Part shown: one piece after another, positions 1 to 5,211 of the stretch
How positions within the stretch are numbered: position 1 is the stretch's first letter
Layout of the letters: each line of letters opens with the position of its first letter
NCBI GenBank assembly: GCA_003173915.1
Contig: PPGL01000077.1
Span: forward strand, 1-9,188
DNA length: 9,188 nucleotides
DNA from: Candidatus Levyibacteriota bacterium
Lineage (GTDB): Bacteria; Patescibacteria; Microgenomatia; Levybacterales; UBA12049
Reading direction: 5' to 3'
Made by a program: the position numbers and the translations under genes
The notes under the pieces: generated by a model
Seen by the model: only the letters and a program-made list of their open reading frames with translations
The model's database searches: none
Told to the model about the DNA's origin: nothing

Positions 1-1
1 A

Positions 2-925
2 AATGGAATATATGAAGCAACCATTAACTCGCATGTCTCGATTCCAGTATTACCTATTAGGACAAGCGAAGGTCTTATTTTTCCGAATGGCACTTTTAAG
101 GGTTACTTTACCGGGGAAGAAATCGCGTATGCACAGAGTATTGGGATACGCGGAACAATACACAAAGGGATTGTGTTTACTGATTGTTGTAGGCCTTTTG
201 ATAGTTACGTCGAAACTTTCTTCAAGAAAAAGCAGAAAGCACGCGGTAGCCAAAGGCTAATGTATAAACTTATGCTTAATTCCCTCTATGGAAAATTCTC
301 ACAAAGAGGGGAGCATATAATTTCAGAGACACTAGAAGAATTCAGAGAGCTAGCTAATCCACCGGAAGATTTCAGAATATGGAACGGATTAGTATTGTAT
401 GAAGAAGAAGGTTCCATTCCGCCTTGGGGTAATGTGGTATGGTCCGCTATTATCACTTCTAGAGCTAGAATCAGACTACACAAAGAAATGTGCTCTATTC
501 TTAAGAAGGGTGGGCGAATTCTTTATTGTGATACAGATTCGATTGCTTATATGGAGAATGGAGAATCTAGAATTACGTATCCAGCTAACGCGAGAAAACC
601 GGGAGATTTTGAAGCGAGAGGCGAATACAAAAGTATCTTGATTGTAGGGAAGAAAGAATATGCGTTAGAGGATAACGATGGTAATTGGCATCCGTACTGT
701 AAGGGAGTACCGCCCCGATATCGGGAAGAATATCTAAGGACAGGAAAAACTACTTTCGTCAGACCCACTAAAATTAAAGAATCATCTCGCACTAAAACAG
801 CAGCAAACGTATGGAAATCGGTAACTAAAGAGCGTCACGTTAACTATAAAAAGCGAGAGCGTAAAACCGATGGCGCTCTAGCTCCCATTGTTCTAAAACT
901 AGGACATGGGAATAATCATCGGTAA
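2..925 (+). CDS. Protein-primed family B DNA polymerase, C-terminal part (partial)
   Basis: This is the C-terminal 307 residues of a DNA polymerase that would copy a linear genome using a terminal protein as primer. The frame is open from the left edge, so the N-terminal exonuclease domain and motif A lie outside the window. Residues from the left edge (GIYEA... PVLPIRT... LIFPNGTF... GYFTGEE) match the segment that precedes motif B in DNA_pol_B_2-type enzymes. Motif B is NSLYGKF at 278-298, motif C is YCDTDS at 524-541 with both catalytic aspartates, and a KxY motif (KEY) lies at 653-661. The tail GVPPRY... RPTKIKESSR is also typical of plasmid and viral protein-primed enzymes. A GTG at 173 is internal and not the start. 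The terminal protein gene is not visible and may lie upstream. No frameshift is seen. The family call is secure; the exact viral clade is not. Confidence 0.94.
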   Translation, partial: NGIYEATINSHVSIPVLPIRTSEGLIFPNGTFKGYFTGEEIAYAQSIGIRGTIHKGIVFTDCCRPFDSYVETFFKKKQKARGSQRLMYKLMLNSLYGKFSQRGEHIISETLEEFRELANPPEDFRIWNGLVLYEEEGSIPPWGNVVWSAIITSRARIRLHKEMCSILKKGGRILYCDTDSIAYMENGESRITYPANARKPGDFEARGEYKSILIVGKKEYALEDNDGNWHPYCKGVPPRYREEYLRTGKTTFVRPTKIKESSRTKTAANVWKSVTKERHVNYKKRERKTDGALAPIVLKLGHGNNHR

Positions 926-938
926 AGAGGGTAGAGAA

Positions 939-1283
939 ATGGCTACGCAAAAGCGCGAGCGTACATATCGGACTCTTACTCCCGGTAGCATTGAAAAGTG
1001 GAAGAAGGGAAGAATTGTTGAAGGACAAATTCTAGAAATCAGGGATAGTCCTAATCCTAGGTTTGAGGGCAAGGGACATATTCTAGACCTAGCGGTAGAT
1101 GGAATTAAGACTGCATTCGGATGCCCCACGGTTCTCTACAATTATCTCCGGCAGATTGATATTGGAGATTATGTCCGTATCGAATGTCTTGGGAAGATTG
1201 CTACGCCTAGGGGTAAGGCGTGGGATTTCAAAGTGGAAGTCGAAACCAGTAGCGACGATGATACCGACAATGACGCGGAGTAA
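939..1283 (+). CDS. OB-fold-like protein with acidic tail, probable ssDNA-binding protein
   Basis: This 114-aa protein lies 13 nt after the polymerase stop. I start it at ATG 939 because AGAGGG (926-931) sits at good spacing; an upstream in-frame ATG at 906 would overlap the polymerase and has no such site. The core alternates beta-like segments (RIVEGQILEIRD, GHILDLAVDG, DYVRIECLGKI, WDFKVEVE). It contains a pattern 'FG-P-T-VLYNYLRQIDIGDYVRIECLGK', which resembles small phage and plasmid OB-fold proteins in which '-GD-VRIE-LGK' ends a strand. The C-terminus SSDDDTDNDAE is a flexible acidic tail, as seen on single-stranded DNA-binding proteins that recruit partners. Its place beside the polymerase supports a role in covering displaced strands during protein-primed replication. 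The fold and function are inferred; there is no diagnostic catalytic motif. Confidence 0.8.
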   Translation: MATQKRERTYRTLTPGSIEKWKKGRIVEGQILEIRDSPNPRFEGKGHILDLAVDGIKTAFGCPTVLYNYLRQIDIGDYVRIECLGKIATPRGKAWDFKVEVETSSDDDTDNDAE

Positions 1284-1286
1284 ATA

Positions 1287-1535
1287 ATGGCTACCTTACG
1301 TAGTAGAATTCAGAATCTGACTAAGCGAGTTAGTGCGCTTGAGAAAAGGTCTACGAATAAGAAAGGGAGTGGGAAAATGAAGAAGCGCGCGCAGGATGCT
1401 ACCAATAAGACGAAGCAGGATGATGACGATGACGATGATATTACCGATGACGATGACGATGACGATGATATTGACGATGACGATGACGATGACGATGACA
1501 ATAACGATGACGATGACGACGAGGATTTAGACTAG
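1287..1535 (+). CDS. Small coiled-coil protein with a poly-aspartate tail
   Basis: An 82-aa protein that I do not recognise. It starts 3 nt after the previous stop, with CGGAG at 1276-1280 as a ribosome site. Residues 3-21 (LRSRIQNLTKRVSALEK) form a short heptad-like coiled coil. Residues 22-44 are basic and rich in K and N. From residue 45 onward the protein is almost only aspartate: runs of 7, 8, 9 and 5 Asp separated by IT, I and NN, ending EDLD, with a single glutamate in the whole tail. The charge split (basic middle, strongly acidic end) suggests a DNA-mimic, a metal- or polycation-binding tail, or a partner of basic proteins. Coiled-coil oligomerisation would cluster the acidic tails. 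It sits between the OB-like protein, which itself ends in an acidic tail, and the AT-hook protein. The translated reading is supported by its ribosome site and tight packing in the operon. Confidence 0.75.
   Translation: MATLRSRIQNLTKRVSALEKRSTNKKGSGKMKKRAQDATNKTKQDDDDDDDITDDDDDDDDIDDDDDDDDDNNDDDDDEDLD
1419..1532 (+). repeat. GATGAC hexanucleotide repeat tract coding poly-Asp
   Basis: The tract is built from the 6-mer GATGAC, so aspartate codons mostly alternate GAT/GAC. Interruptions are ATTACC, ATT and AATAAC; AATAAC differs from GATGAC by two G-to-A changes. A larger unit, several hexamers ending GATGATATT, appears twice (the ATT codons are near 1440 and 1488). This is what replication slippage of a short repeat would produce, and the protein tail length is therefore likely variable between relatives. 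Confidence 0.9.
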
Positions 1536-1536
1536 T

Positions 1537-1989
1537 ATGGAAGTTAATCGGACCGAATCTATAGCGTCCGAAATGCTTAGCGCAGAGTCTCCTTCGGGGG
1601 ACTCTGCGCCTAAGCGTAAAAGGGGACGCCCAAAGGGAAGTAAGAATAGACCTAAAGATCCTAATACAGGGAAACCTATAGAGAGTGAAAATGGAGACGG
1701 TAAGCCTTTCGTTTATGTTCCCGATGATGCATCTATTAAAGCCGCTGCTAAGCTAAGTGGTATTGCATGGTTCTTAGCGGCACCGTTTATGAAGTGTAGA
1801 CCGCTAACGGAACCAGAAGAAACAATGCTAGGGGAAGCATTAGACCCGATTCTACAGAAGTACATTCCCATCTATGGAGACTTCAAGTATGAAATTAATC
1901 TCTGTATGGTGCTAGTGGGGCTGTATCAAGTTTGTAGAGAGAAAGATGATAAGAAGGAAACAGAGAGTAGCGCGGAGGTTTTAGAATAA
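1537..1989 (+). CDS. AT-hook DNA-binding protein of unknown role
   Basis: A 150-aa protein starting 1 nt after the preceding stop, with GAGGA near 1520-1525 as a weak ribosome site. Residues 26-37 are KRKRGRPKGSKN, a textbook AT-hook (core RGRP) that would bind the minor groove of AT-rich DNA. Residues 1-25 are polar and probably disordered. Residues 58-150 look folded and mostly helical, with a hydrophobic segment (IAWFLAAPFM) and a pattern LTEPEETMLGEALDPILQKYIPIYG that recalls small helical proteins seen in many phage genomes, often unannotated. The end is acidic (KETESSAEVLE). It may bind the genome during replication, transcription control or packaging. A long hairpin lies inside codons 13-27, just before the AT-hook codons. 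The AT-hook is clear; the function of the rest is unknown. Confidence 0.85.
   Translation: MEVNRTESIASEMLSAESPSGDSAPKRKRGRPKGSKNRPKDPNTGKPIESENGDGKPFVYVPDDASIKAAAKLSGIAWFLAAPFMKCRPLTEPEETMLGEALDPILQKYIPIYGDFKYEINLCMVLVGLYQVCREKDDKKETESSAEVLE
1575..1615 (+). promoter_or_regulatory. Near-perfect 18-bp hairpin with TTCG loop inside a coding region
   Basis: Bases 1575-1592 pair with 1597-1615 around a TTCG loop at 1593-1596 closed by C-G, the exceptionally stable cUUCGg tetraloop. There are 17 Watson-Crick pairs, one G-T wobble (1590/1599) and one bulged C (1609 or 1610). The hairpin begins 38 nt after the start codon of the AT-hook gene. No T-run follows on either strand, so it is not an ordinary intrinsic terminator. 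Possible roles are mRNA end protection or processing, transcription pausing, or control of translation. Confidence 0.9.
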
Positions 1990-2339
1990 TGGACAAAGTA
2001 ATCGTAAAGACGAGGATAGTTAAAAAAGAGGGGGAGTATATTGTCAAAGCATATAATGATAAAGGTCAGCATATTGCTGTAGCTGACTACTTCACCGATG
2101 ATAGGGAAGATGCGCGTATTACCGCTGAAAAGATGGTAAGAAAATCTGGTAAGCCTATTCGTACATACAAGCTATTAGATAATGTTCTTACTGTCTACAA
2201 AGATGGCAACCATTTCGCGGTTAAAGTTATGCGCGGAAAGAAGGTATTACACCACGAAGATGTAACAGCAAAAGAATTAAAGAATTCACTAAAGGCGGCT
2301 AGATTCTTTGGCTATAAGAAGGTTTCTCGCCGTGGTTAA
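1989..2339 (+). CDS. Hypothetical 116-aa protein
   Basis: I do not recognise this protein. Its ATG overlaps the previous stop (TAATG) and a full GGAGG (1974-1978) lies 10 nt upstream, so the start is secure. Each half has a beta-hairpin-like stretch followed by a helix-like one: YIVKAYNDKG then DARITAEKMVRKSG, and HFAVKVMRGKK then TAKELKNSLKAARFFG. This suggests an internal duplication of a small beta-alpha unit. There is no cysteine, signal peptide or membrane segment. The charge is strongly basic at the C-terminus (YKKVSRRG), which could favour nucleic acid binding. Its end overlaps the packaging ATPase start by 8 nt, so the two are probably translated together. Confidence 0.82.
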   Translation: MDKVIVKTRIVKKEGEYIVKAYNDKGQHIAVADYFTDDREDARITAEKMVRKSGKPIRTYKLLDNVLTVYKDGNHFAVKVMRGKKVLHHEDVTAKELKNSLKAARFFGYKKVSRRG

Positions 2340-2937
2340 AGAGAACACTATTATCTGTATCTTTGGTATGAAGGGTGGTGGCAAGTCATACCTTACTGGA
2401 CAGATTATAGAAGAACAGAAGCGAGTCATTGTCATTGATAACCAGCAAGAGTATGACTTGAAAGAGATAGGTATTGGTTATCGTGATTGCGTACAGAAAA
2501 TAGTAGACGCATCAAAATTGAAGCGATACAAAGTCTCACTCCGAGCCGAAAATATCGAAGAAGATTTAGATTTATTACGTCTCGCATCTACGATTCAAAA
2601 TCAATGGATAGTGATTGAAGAAGCAAGCAAGTATGTATCGCACGCTAAATTGTCAGATGAGATAGCGCATCTAATCAGGTTTGGTAGACACGATGCAATC
2701 AGTCAAATATATCTTGCTAGGCGTGCTAGTGAATTGCACCGGGATATTACTGCTAATGCTGACGTTATTATTAGCTTTCATCAACATGAGCCTAGAGACG
2801 TTATGTATCTTAGAGATTTCATGGGCGATAGAGCTAATAAAGTTAGGCGTCTAAAGAAGTATCATTTCATTGCATATGGTAAGCGTAGTAAAGCGCCTAA
2901 AATTGTATTGGAGAGACTCGATAATAATTCTAAGTGA
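2332..2937 (+). CDS. FtsK/HerA-type genome packaging ATPase
   Basis: This 201-aa P-loop ATPase would drive genome translocation into the capsid through a membrane-associated vertex, as in PRD1-like viruses. I choose GTG 2332: AGAAGG (2317-2322) lies 9 nt upstream and the start overlaps the previous gene by 8 nt. An in-frame TTG at 2308 is possible but lacks a site. Walker A is GMKGGGKS (residues 12-19). Walker B is WIVIEEA (92-98), with Glu in place of the usual Asp. Arginine-finger candidates are in RFGRH (116-120) and ARR (129-131). The segment LHRDITANADVIISFHQHEPRD (135-156) fits the HerA/FtsK-like ATPases of double jelly-roll phages. The length, about 200 residues, matches this minimal packaging class and is far shorter than a tailed-phage terminase. 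There is no membrane segment, so it is cytosolic. Its place directly before the virion genes fits. Confidence 0.92.
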   Translation: MVKENTIICIFGMKGGGKSYLTGQIIEEQKRVIVIDNQQEYDLKEIGIGYRDCVQKIVDASKLKRYKVSLRAENIEEDLDLLRLASTIQNQWIVIEEASKYVSHAKLSDEIAHLIRFGRHDAISQIYLARRASELHRDITANADVIISFHQHEPRDVMYLRDFMGDRANKVRRLKKYHFIAYGKRSKAPKIVLERLDNNSK

Positions 2938-2966
2938 TTGACTTTCAACATTAGATGTAGTATGCA
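2938..2966 (+). promoter_or_regulatory. Putative sigma70-like late promoter
   Basis: TTGACT (2938-2943, five of six matches to the -35 consensus) is followed after exactly 17 nt by TATGCA (2961-2966), a weak -10 with three of six matches. It begins immediately after the ATPase stop. Transcription would start near 2972-2974, exactly where the alternative-pairing leader begins. The -35 and spacing are good and the -10 is poor, so a phage activator may be needed, or the call may be wrong. Confidence 0.45.
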
Positions 2967-2970
2967 AGAG

Positions 2971-3005
2971 AGGGTAGAGACGCGGCATAGTTTCTCTACC
3001 CTTTT
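2971..3005 (+). terminator. Intrinsic terminator-like hairpin in the virion operon leader
   Basis: AGGGTAGAGA (2971-2980) pairs perfectly with TCTCTACCCT (2993-3002), 10 bp around a 12-nt loop, and TTTTCT follows at once. The T-run is short, so termination may be partial. It could end transcripts from the upstream block or attenuate those entering the capsid genes. Confidence 0.65.
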
Positions 3006-3029
3006 CTATGCTTAATAATGCGTCTCTAC
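2974..3029 (+). promoter_or_regulatory. Antiterminator-like alternative fold competing with the leader terminator
   Basis: GTAGAGACGC (2974-2983) also pairs perfectly over 10 bp with GCGTCTCTAC (3020-3029), and inside it GCATAG (2985-2990) pairs with CTATGC (3006-3011). These 16 bp use the left arm and loop of the terminator hairpin and place its right arm in a loop, so the two folds exclude each other. TCTCTAC occurs twice, at 2993 and 3023, as the two rival partners. A 17-codon ORF (2962-3015, MQERVETRHSFSTLFYA) runs through the region but has no ribosome site. Confidence 0.6.
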
Positions 3030-3063
3030 TCACTACTATTAACTCTCACAACAGGAGTAAGAA

Positions 3064-3171
3064 ATGCGCGGTCATTGGGGCAGGATTTTAACGAGCGTTA
3101 TGCTTACGCTTGTTGTTGTCGCCGTTGCTTATCGCGTTAGCGCAATTAAGAAAGTCGTTTTCGGGGAGTAA
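3064..3171 (+). CDS. 35-aa single-pass membrane protein
   Basis: A short ORF with an excellent AGGAG (3053-3057) 6 nt before its ATG. The protein has a polar, basic start (MRGHWGR), one hydrophobic segment at about residues 8-23 (ILTSVMLTLVVVAVAY), and a basic end (RVSAIKKVVFGE). It lies between the leader and the capsid gene, 6 nt before the capsid ATG, and its last codons hold the capsid ribosome site (GGGGAG 3163-3168). Very small membrane proteins are common in the virion membrane of PRD1-like phages. Its role is unknown; a virion membrane component or assembly helper is the likely one. Confidence 0.7.
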   Translation: MRGHWGRILTSVMLTLVVVAVAYRVSAIKKVVFGE

Positions 3172-3177
3172 CAAACA

Positions 3178-4167
3178 ATGCCTAATATTCTCACCGCTGG
3201 TAGTCAGTATCGCAGCGTAAAGACAGGCAATATTGTTATTCCATTCAATAGCGGTAATGTTTCCGCTGTTGAATTGCCGCGTACCCTCTTTAAGAAGAGG
3301 GTTACGTTACGTCTTAGCGGTACTGTTAGTGTTACTGTTGCTGGTTCGGGTGTTGTTGCTGAAGCGCCGGGCCGCTTGATTCGTAAGATTGAAATTGTTG
3401 GTGATGGAGTTAAGACTTACGTTTCGCAGACTGGTTTAGATTTATTCCGGTTAGCGCATATTCTTGAAGGTAAGCAGCCGCAATTAGTTGGTCCTGCCGG
3501 TGCGGGTGTGCAGACCAATACTGCTATCAATATGACTATCCCGGTGCATTTTGAAGCTACTAGAATGCGCTCTCCGGTTGATAGTTATATGGACCCTCGC
3601 GGTTTTGAATCTGTGCAGCTGCGTATTACTTGGGGCACTATTGCCGATATCATTACTGGCGGTACTGCTACTGTTAATGCTGGTACGCAGATTGAAGCTA
3701 TTTCACACGATACTGCTATTGGTGAAGAGAATATTGCGTATCGCCGTCTCCTTCTGTATGACGAAAATCCCATTACCGGCGCATCTACTCAGCTTCCCTT
3801 TAATATTCCGCGAAATGGTCTACTTGCGGGAATTCTTTTCCATGCGGACGTTAACCTCTCTCCATCGGATGCATTGATTAATTTTATCTCTCTCAAGAGT
3901 GATAATGTTAATGTGCATGTTGACCGCATCGGTTACGAGACTCTTAGACAGAATAATGTCGTTGAGTATCAGATTGACAGCACTACTTTTGGTAATGGTG
4001 TTAATGGGTATGTCTATCTGGACCTTACCGAAGATGGAATGATTTCTAGTGCTCTCAATACATATAACTTCAATACGTTCCAAGTCCTTTACGACATTAA
4101 TTTCCCCGGTGCTACACAATTCGTTCGTCAGTGTTATATCTTCTACGAGCCGATTAATGTGGGGTAA
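3178..4167 (+). CDS. Candidate major capsid protein (double jelly-roll)
   Basis: A 329-aa protein with GGGGAG 9 nt upstream. It is rich in beta-strand-like alternating stretches, with frequent V, T, I and G and no membrane segment or cysteine-rich motif. Its size fits double jelly-roll capsid proteins (roughly 270-400 residues), which form trimers with pseudo-hexagonal outline. The N-terminal IVIPFNSGNVSAVELPRTLF (residues 19-38) followed by strand-like VTLRLSGTVSVTV is a likely first strand pair. A second half begins near residue 175 and ends CYIFYEPINVG. It follows the packaging ATPase, the usual order in this lineage. There is also a hairpin in codons 35-43. Capsid assignment is from context, length and composition; no sequence signature proves the fold. 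Confidence 0.85.
   Translation: MPNILTAGSQYRSVKTGNIVIPFNSGNVSAVELPRTLFKKRVTLRLSGTVSVTVAGSGVVAEAPGRLIRKIEIVGDGVKTYVSQTGLDLFRLAHILEGKQPQLVGPAGAGVQTNTAINMTIPVHFEATRMRSPVDSYMDPRGFESVQLRITWGTIADIITGGTATVNAGTQIEAISHDTAIGEENIAYRRLLLYDENPITGASTQLPFNIPRNGLLAGILFHADVNLSPSDALINFISLKSDNVNVHVDRIGYETLRQNNVVEYQIDSTTFGNGVNGYVYLDLTEDGMISSALNTYNFNTFQVLYDINFPGATQFVRQCYIFYEPINVG
3280..3306 (+). promoter_or_regulatory. Hairpin in the 5' part of the capsid gene
   Basis: ACCCTCTT (3283-3290) pairs perfectly with AAGAGGGT (3295-3302) around TAAG, and CGT (3280-3282) pairs with ACG (3304-3306) across one bulged T, giving 11 bp. It falls in codons 35-43. It may be chance, because the left arm encodes RTL and the right arm KRV, but similar stems occur in three other genes of the window. 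Confidence 0.5.
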
Positions 4168-4173
4168 ATCCTA

Positions 4174-4503
4174 ATGGGTTGGCTAAAGAAATTACCTAGA
4201 TGGATTCGTCCGCCCGCAAAGGTTCGTAATGTTCTTCAGAGTATTAAGGGTAGCGACATTATCAATCCTATTATCAGTACTATTCCCGGCGGTACTGTCG
4301 CTACTACAATCGCAGGCAAGATTAAGAATGCTGCCAGTCAAAGCGGCGGTATTATCGGTCAAGCGGGCGGATTAATTCAGGATGCAAGGGGAGCAGCACA
4401 AGCAGTAAAACAGCAAGAAGATACATTGAAGAAGTTACAGACTGTATTAATCGTCGTAGCAGTCGGATTAGCAGTCTGGTTTATTTTCATTAAGAGGCGG
4501 TAG
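4174..4503 (+). CDS. Tail-anchored virion membrane protein
   Basis: A 109-aa protein that starts 6 nt after the capsid stop with only a weak GGGG (4161-4164) as ribosome site. The N-terminus (GWLKKLPRWIRPPAKV) is basic and aromatic. A middle part is rich in Gly, Ala and Gln (residues 56-85, helix-like at GAAQAVKQQEDTLKKLQ). One hydrophobic segment at about residues 89-106 (VLIVVAVGLAVWFIFI) ends in KRR. This layout suits a C-terminal anchor in the internal membrane of the virion with the N-terminal part facing the capsid or genome. No family is recognised. Confidence 0.85.
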   Translation: MGWLKKLPRWIRPPAKVRNVLQSIKGSDIINPIISTIPGGTVATTIAGKIKNAASQSGGIIGQAGGLIQDARGAAQAVKQQEDTLKKLQTVLIVVAVGLAVWFIFIKRR

Positions 4504-4506
4504 CTA

Positions 4507-5211
4507 ATGTCTCCATTAACAGGGCGGTCATTGGATATGGAGAGGGGAATTAGTAATCGTCCCCTCTCCCGCCGCACCGGTCCTATCAATGTACTTAAAT
4601 ATATTCGTAATGGTTTGAATGGGGTTGGGGATGCTTACCCTGTTCGCACTATGCCGCGAATTGCTGATACTGGCGATATCGGCGGTATTCGTAAGCCGCT
4701 TGTATTGCCTACTACTTTTAAGATTCCTAATTTTCCAGTAGCAAATACTCAGAACAGTAAAGATATGATGTCTGCTGTTCGTAGAGAATTACGCATTAGG
4801 AGAAATGCTGTAAAGCCTATCGTAAAGATGCCACATACGTTCAATGGATTAGATGTAGCACAGACTCCTAATGTTATTGCTGCTAAGTTACCTTTCATGC
4901 GTCCAGTATTTCGCGGCGGTATCTTTGGTAGTGTTACCGGTCCTAAGCGTAGTATCAGTATGAAATATCGTCAGGCTGTTATGCCTGATAGTGCTGTTGT
5001 CTATGATGTTCCTGATTATCCTAGAATTCATGCTGCGCCCGTACCTATTGCGAGTCCCCCGACTGTAGATGTAGTAAATATCGACGATGTAAGAAATAAT
5101 AGTAAGCTAAATTTTGGTACCACTACAGACAAGGGTGATACTAATTCTGTTAGTCCTACTTTTTTCTTAATGGGCGCTTTAGTATTAGCGTTTTTGGTAC
5201 TGCGAAAATGA
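4507..5211 (+). CDS. Tail-anchored structural protein, 234 aa
   Basis: Not recognised. The ATG lies 3 nt after the previous stop and AGGCGG (4495-4500) is a possible site; an ATG at 4537 is an alternative. The protein is proline- and arginine-rich with a long soluble N-terminal part (residues 1-216). It ends in one hydrophobic segment, FFLMGALVLAFLVL (219-232), followed by RK, so it has the same anchor topology as the gene before it. Such proteins in membrane-containing phages link the membrane to the capsid or sit at vertices. Stretches PVPIASPPTVDVV and RPVFRGG look extended and disordered. Its stop overlaps the next start (ATGA). A strong hairpin covers codons 11-21. Confidence 0.82.
   Translation: MSPLTGRSLDMERGISNRPLSRRTGPINVLKYIRNGLNGVGDAYPVRTMPRIADTGDIGGIRKPLVLPTTFKIPNFPVANTQNSKDMMSAVRRELRIRRNAVKPIVKMPHTFNGLDVAQTPNVIAAKLPFMRPVFRGGIFGSVTGPKRSISMKYRQAVMPDSAVVYDVPDYPRIHAAPVPIASPPTVDVVNIDDVRNNSKLNFGTTTDKGDTNSVSPTFFLMGALVLAFLVLRK
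4539..4569 (+). promoter_or_regulatory. 10-bp GC-rich hairpin in the start of the 234-aa gene
   Basis: GGAGAGGGGA (4539-4548) pairs perfectly with TCCCCTCTCC (4560-4569) around an 11-nt loop. The left arm also looks like a Shine-Dalgarno site (GGAG), which the stem would hide, but it lies downstream of the chosen ATG and no start codon follows at the right distance in the loop. No T-run follows. Role unknown. Confidence 0.7.

Noticed and set aside
906..938. Upstream start for the OB-like protein
   Set aside because: It overlaps the polymerase end and lacks a ribosome site, while ATG 939 has AGAGGG at good spacing.
1310..1501. Minus-strand ORF rich in serine
   Set aside because: It is the reverse reading of the GATGAC repeat (poly-Ser from TCATCG units), with no ribosome site; the + strand frame fits the operon.
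1419..1532. Tandem repeat as a CRISPR array or origin iterons
   Set aside because: The unit is 6 nt and in frame with no unique spacers, so it is a coding repeat. An iteron role cannot be excluded, but nothing supports it.
2308..2331. TTG start for the packaging ATPase
   Set aside because: GTG 2332 has AGAAGG 9 nt upstream and places Walker A close to the N-terminus as usual in this class.
3018..3140. 40-codon ORF from ATG 3018 overlapping the 35-aa membrane protein
   Set aside because: No ribosome site, and its cysteine/arginine-rich end is the shadow of the ORF at 3064, which has a strong AGGAG.
3551..3877. Leucine-rich + strand ORF inside the capsid gene
   Set aside because: Frame-shifted shadow of the capsid gene with no ribosome site; its hydrophobic look comes from the codon pattern.
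3820..4119. 99-aa minus-strand ORF opposite the capsid gene
   Set aside because: All supported genes are on the + strand and no promoter or ribosome site supports it.
4250..4304. Two nested stems (GTAGCGAC/GTCGCTAC and CAGTAC/GTACTG) in the 109-aa gene
   Set aside because: The outer 8-bp stem encloses a 39-nt interior and the arms use common codons, so chance pairing is likely; weaker than the hairpins reported.
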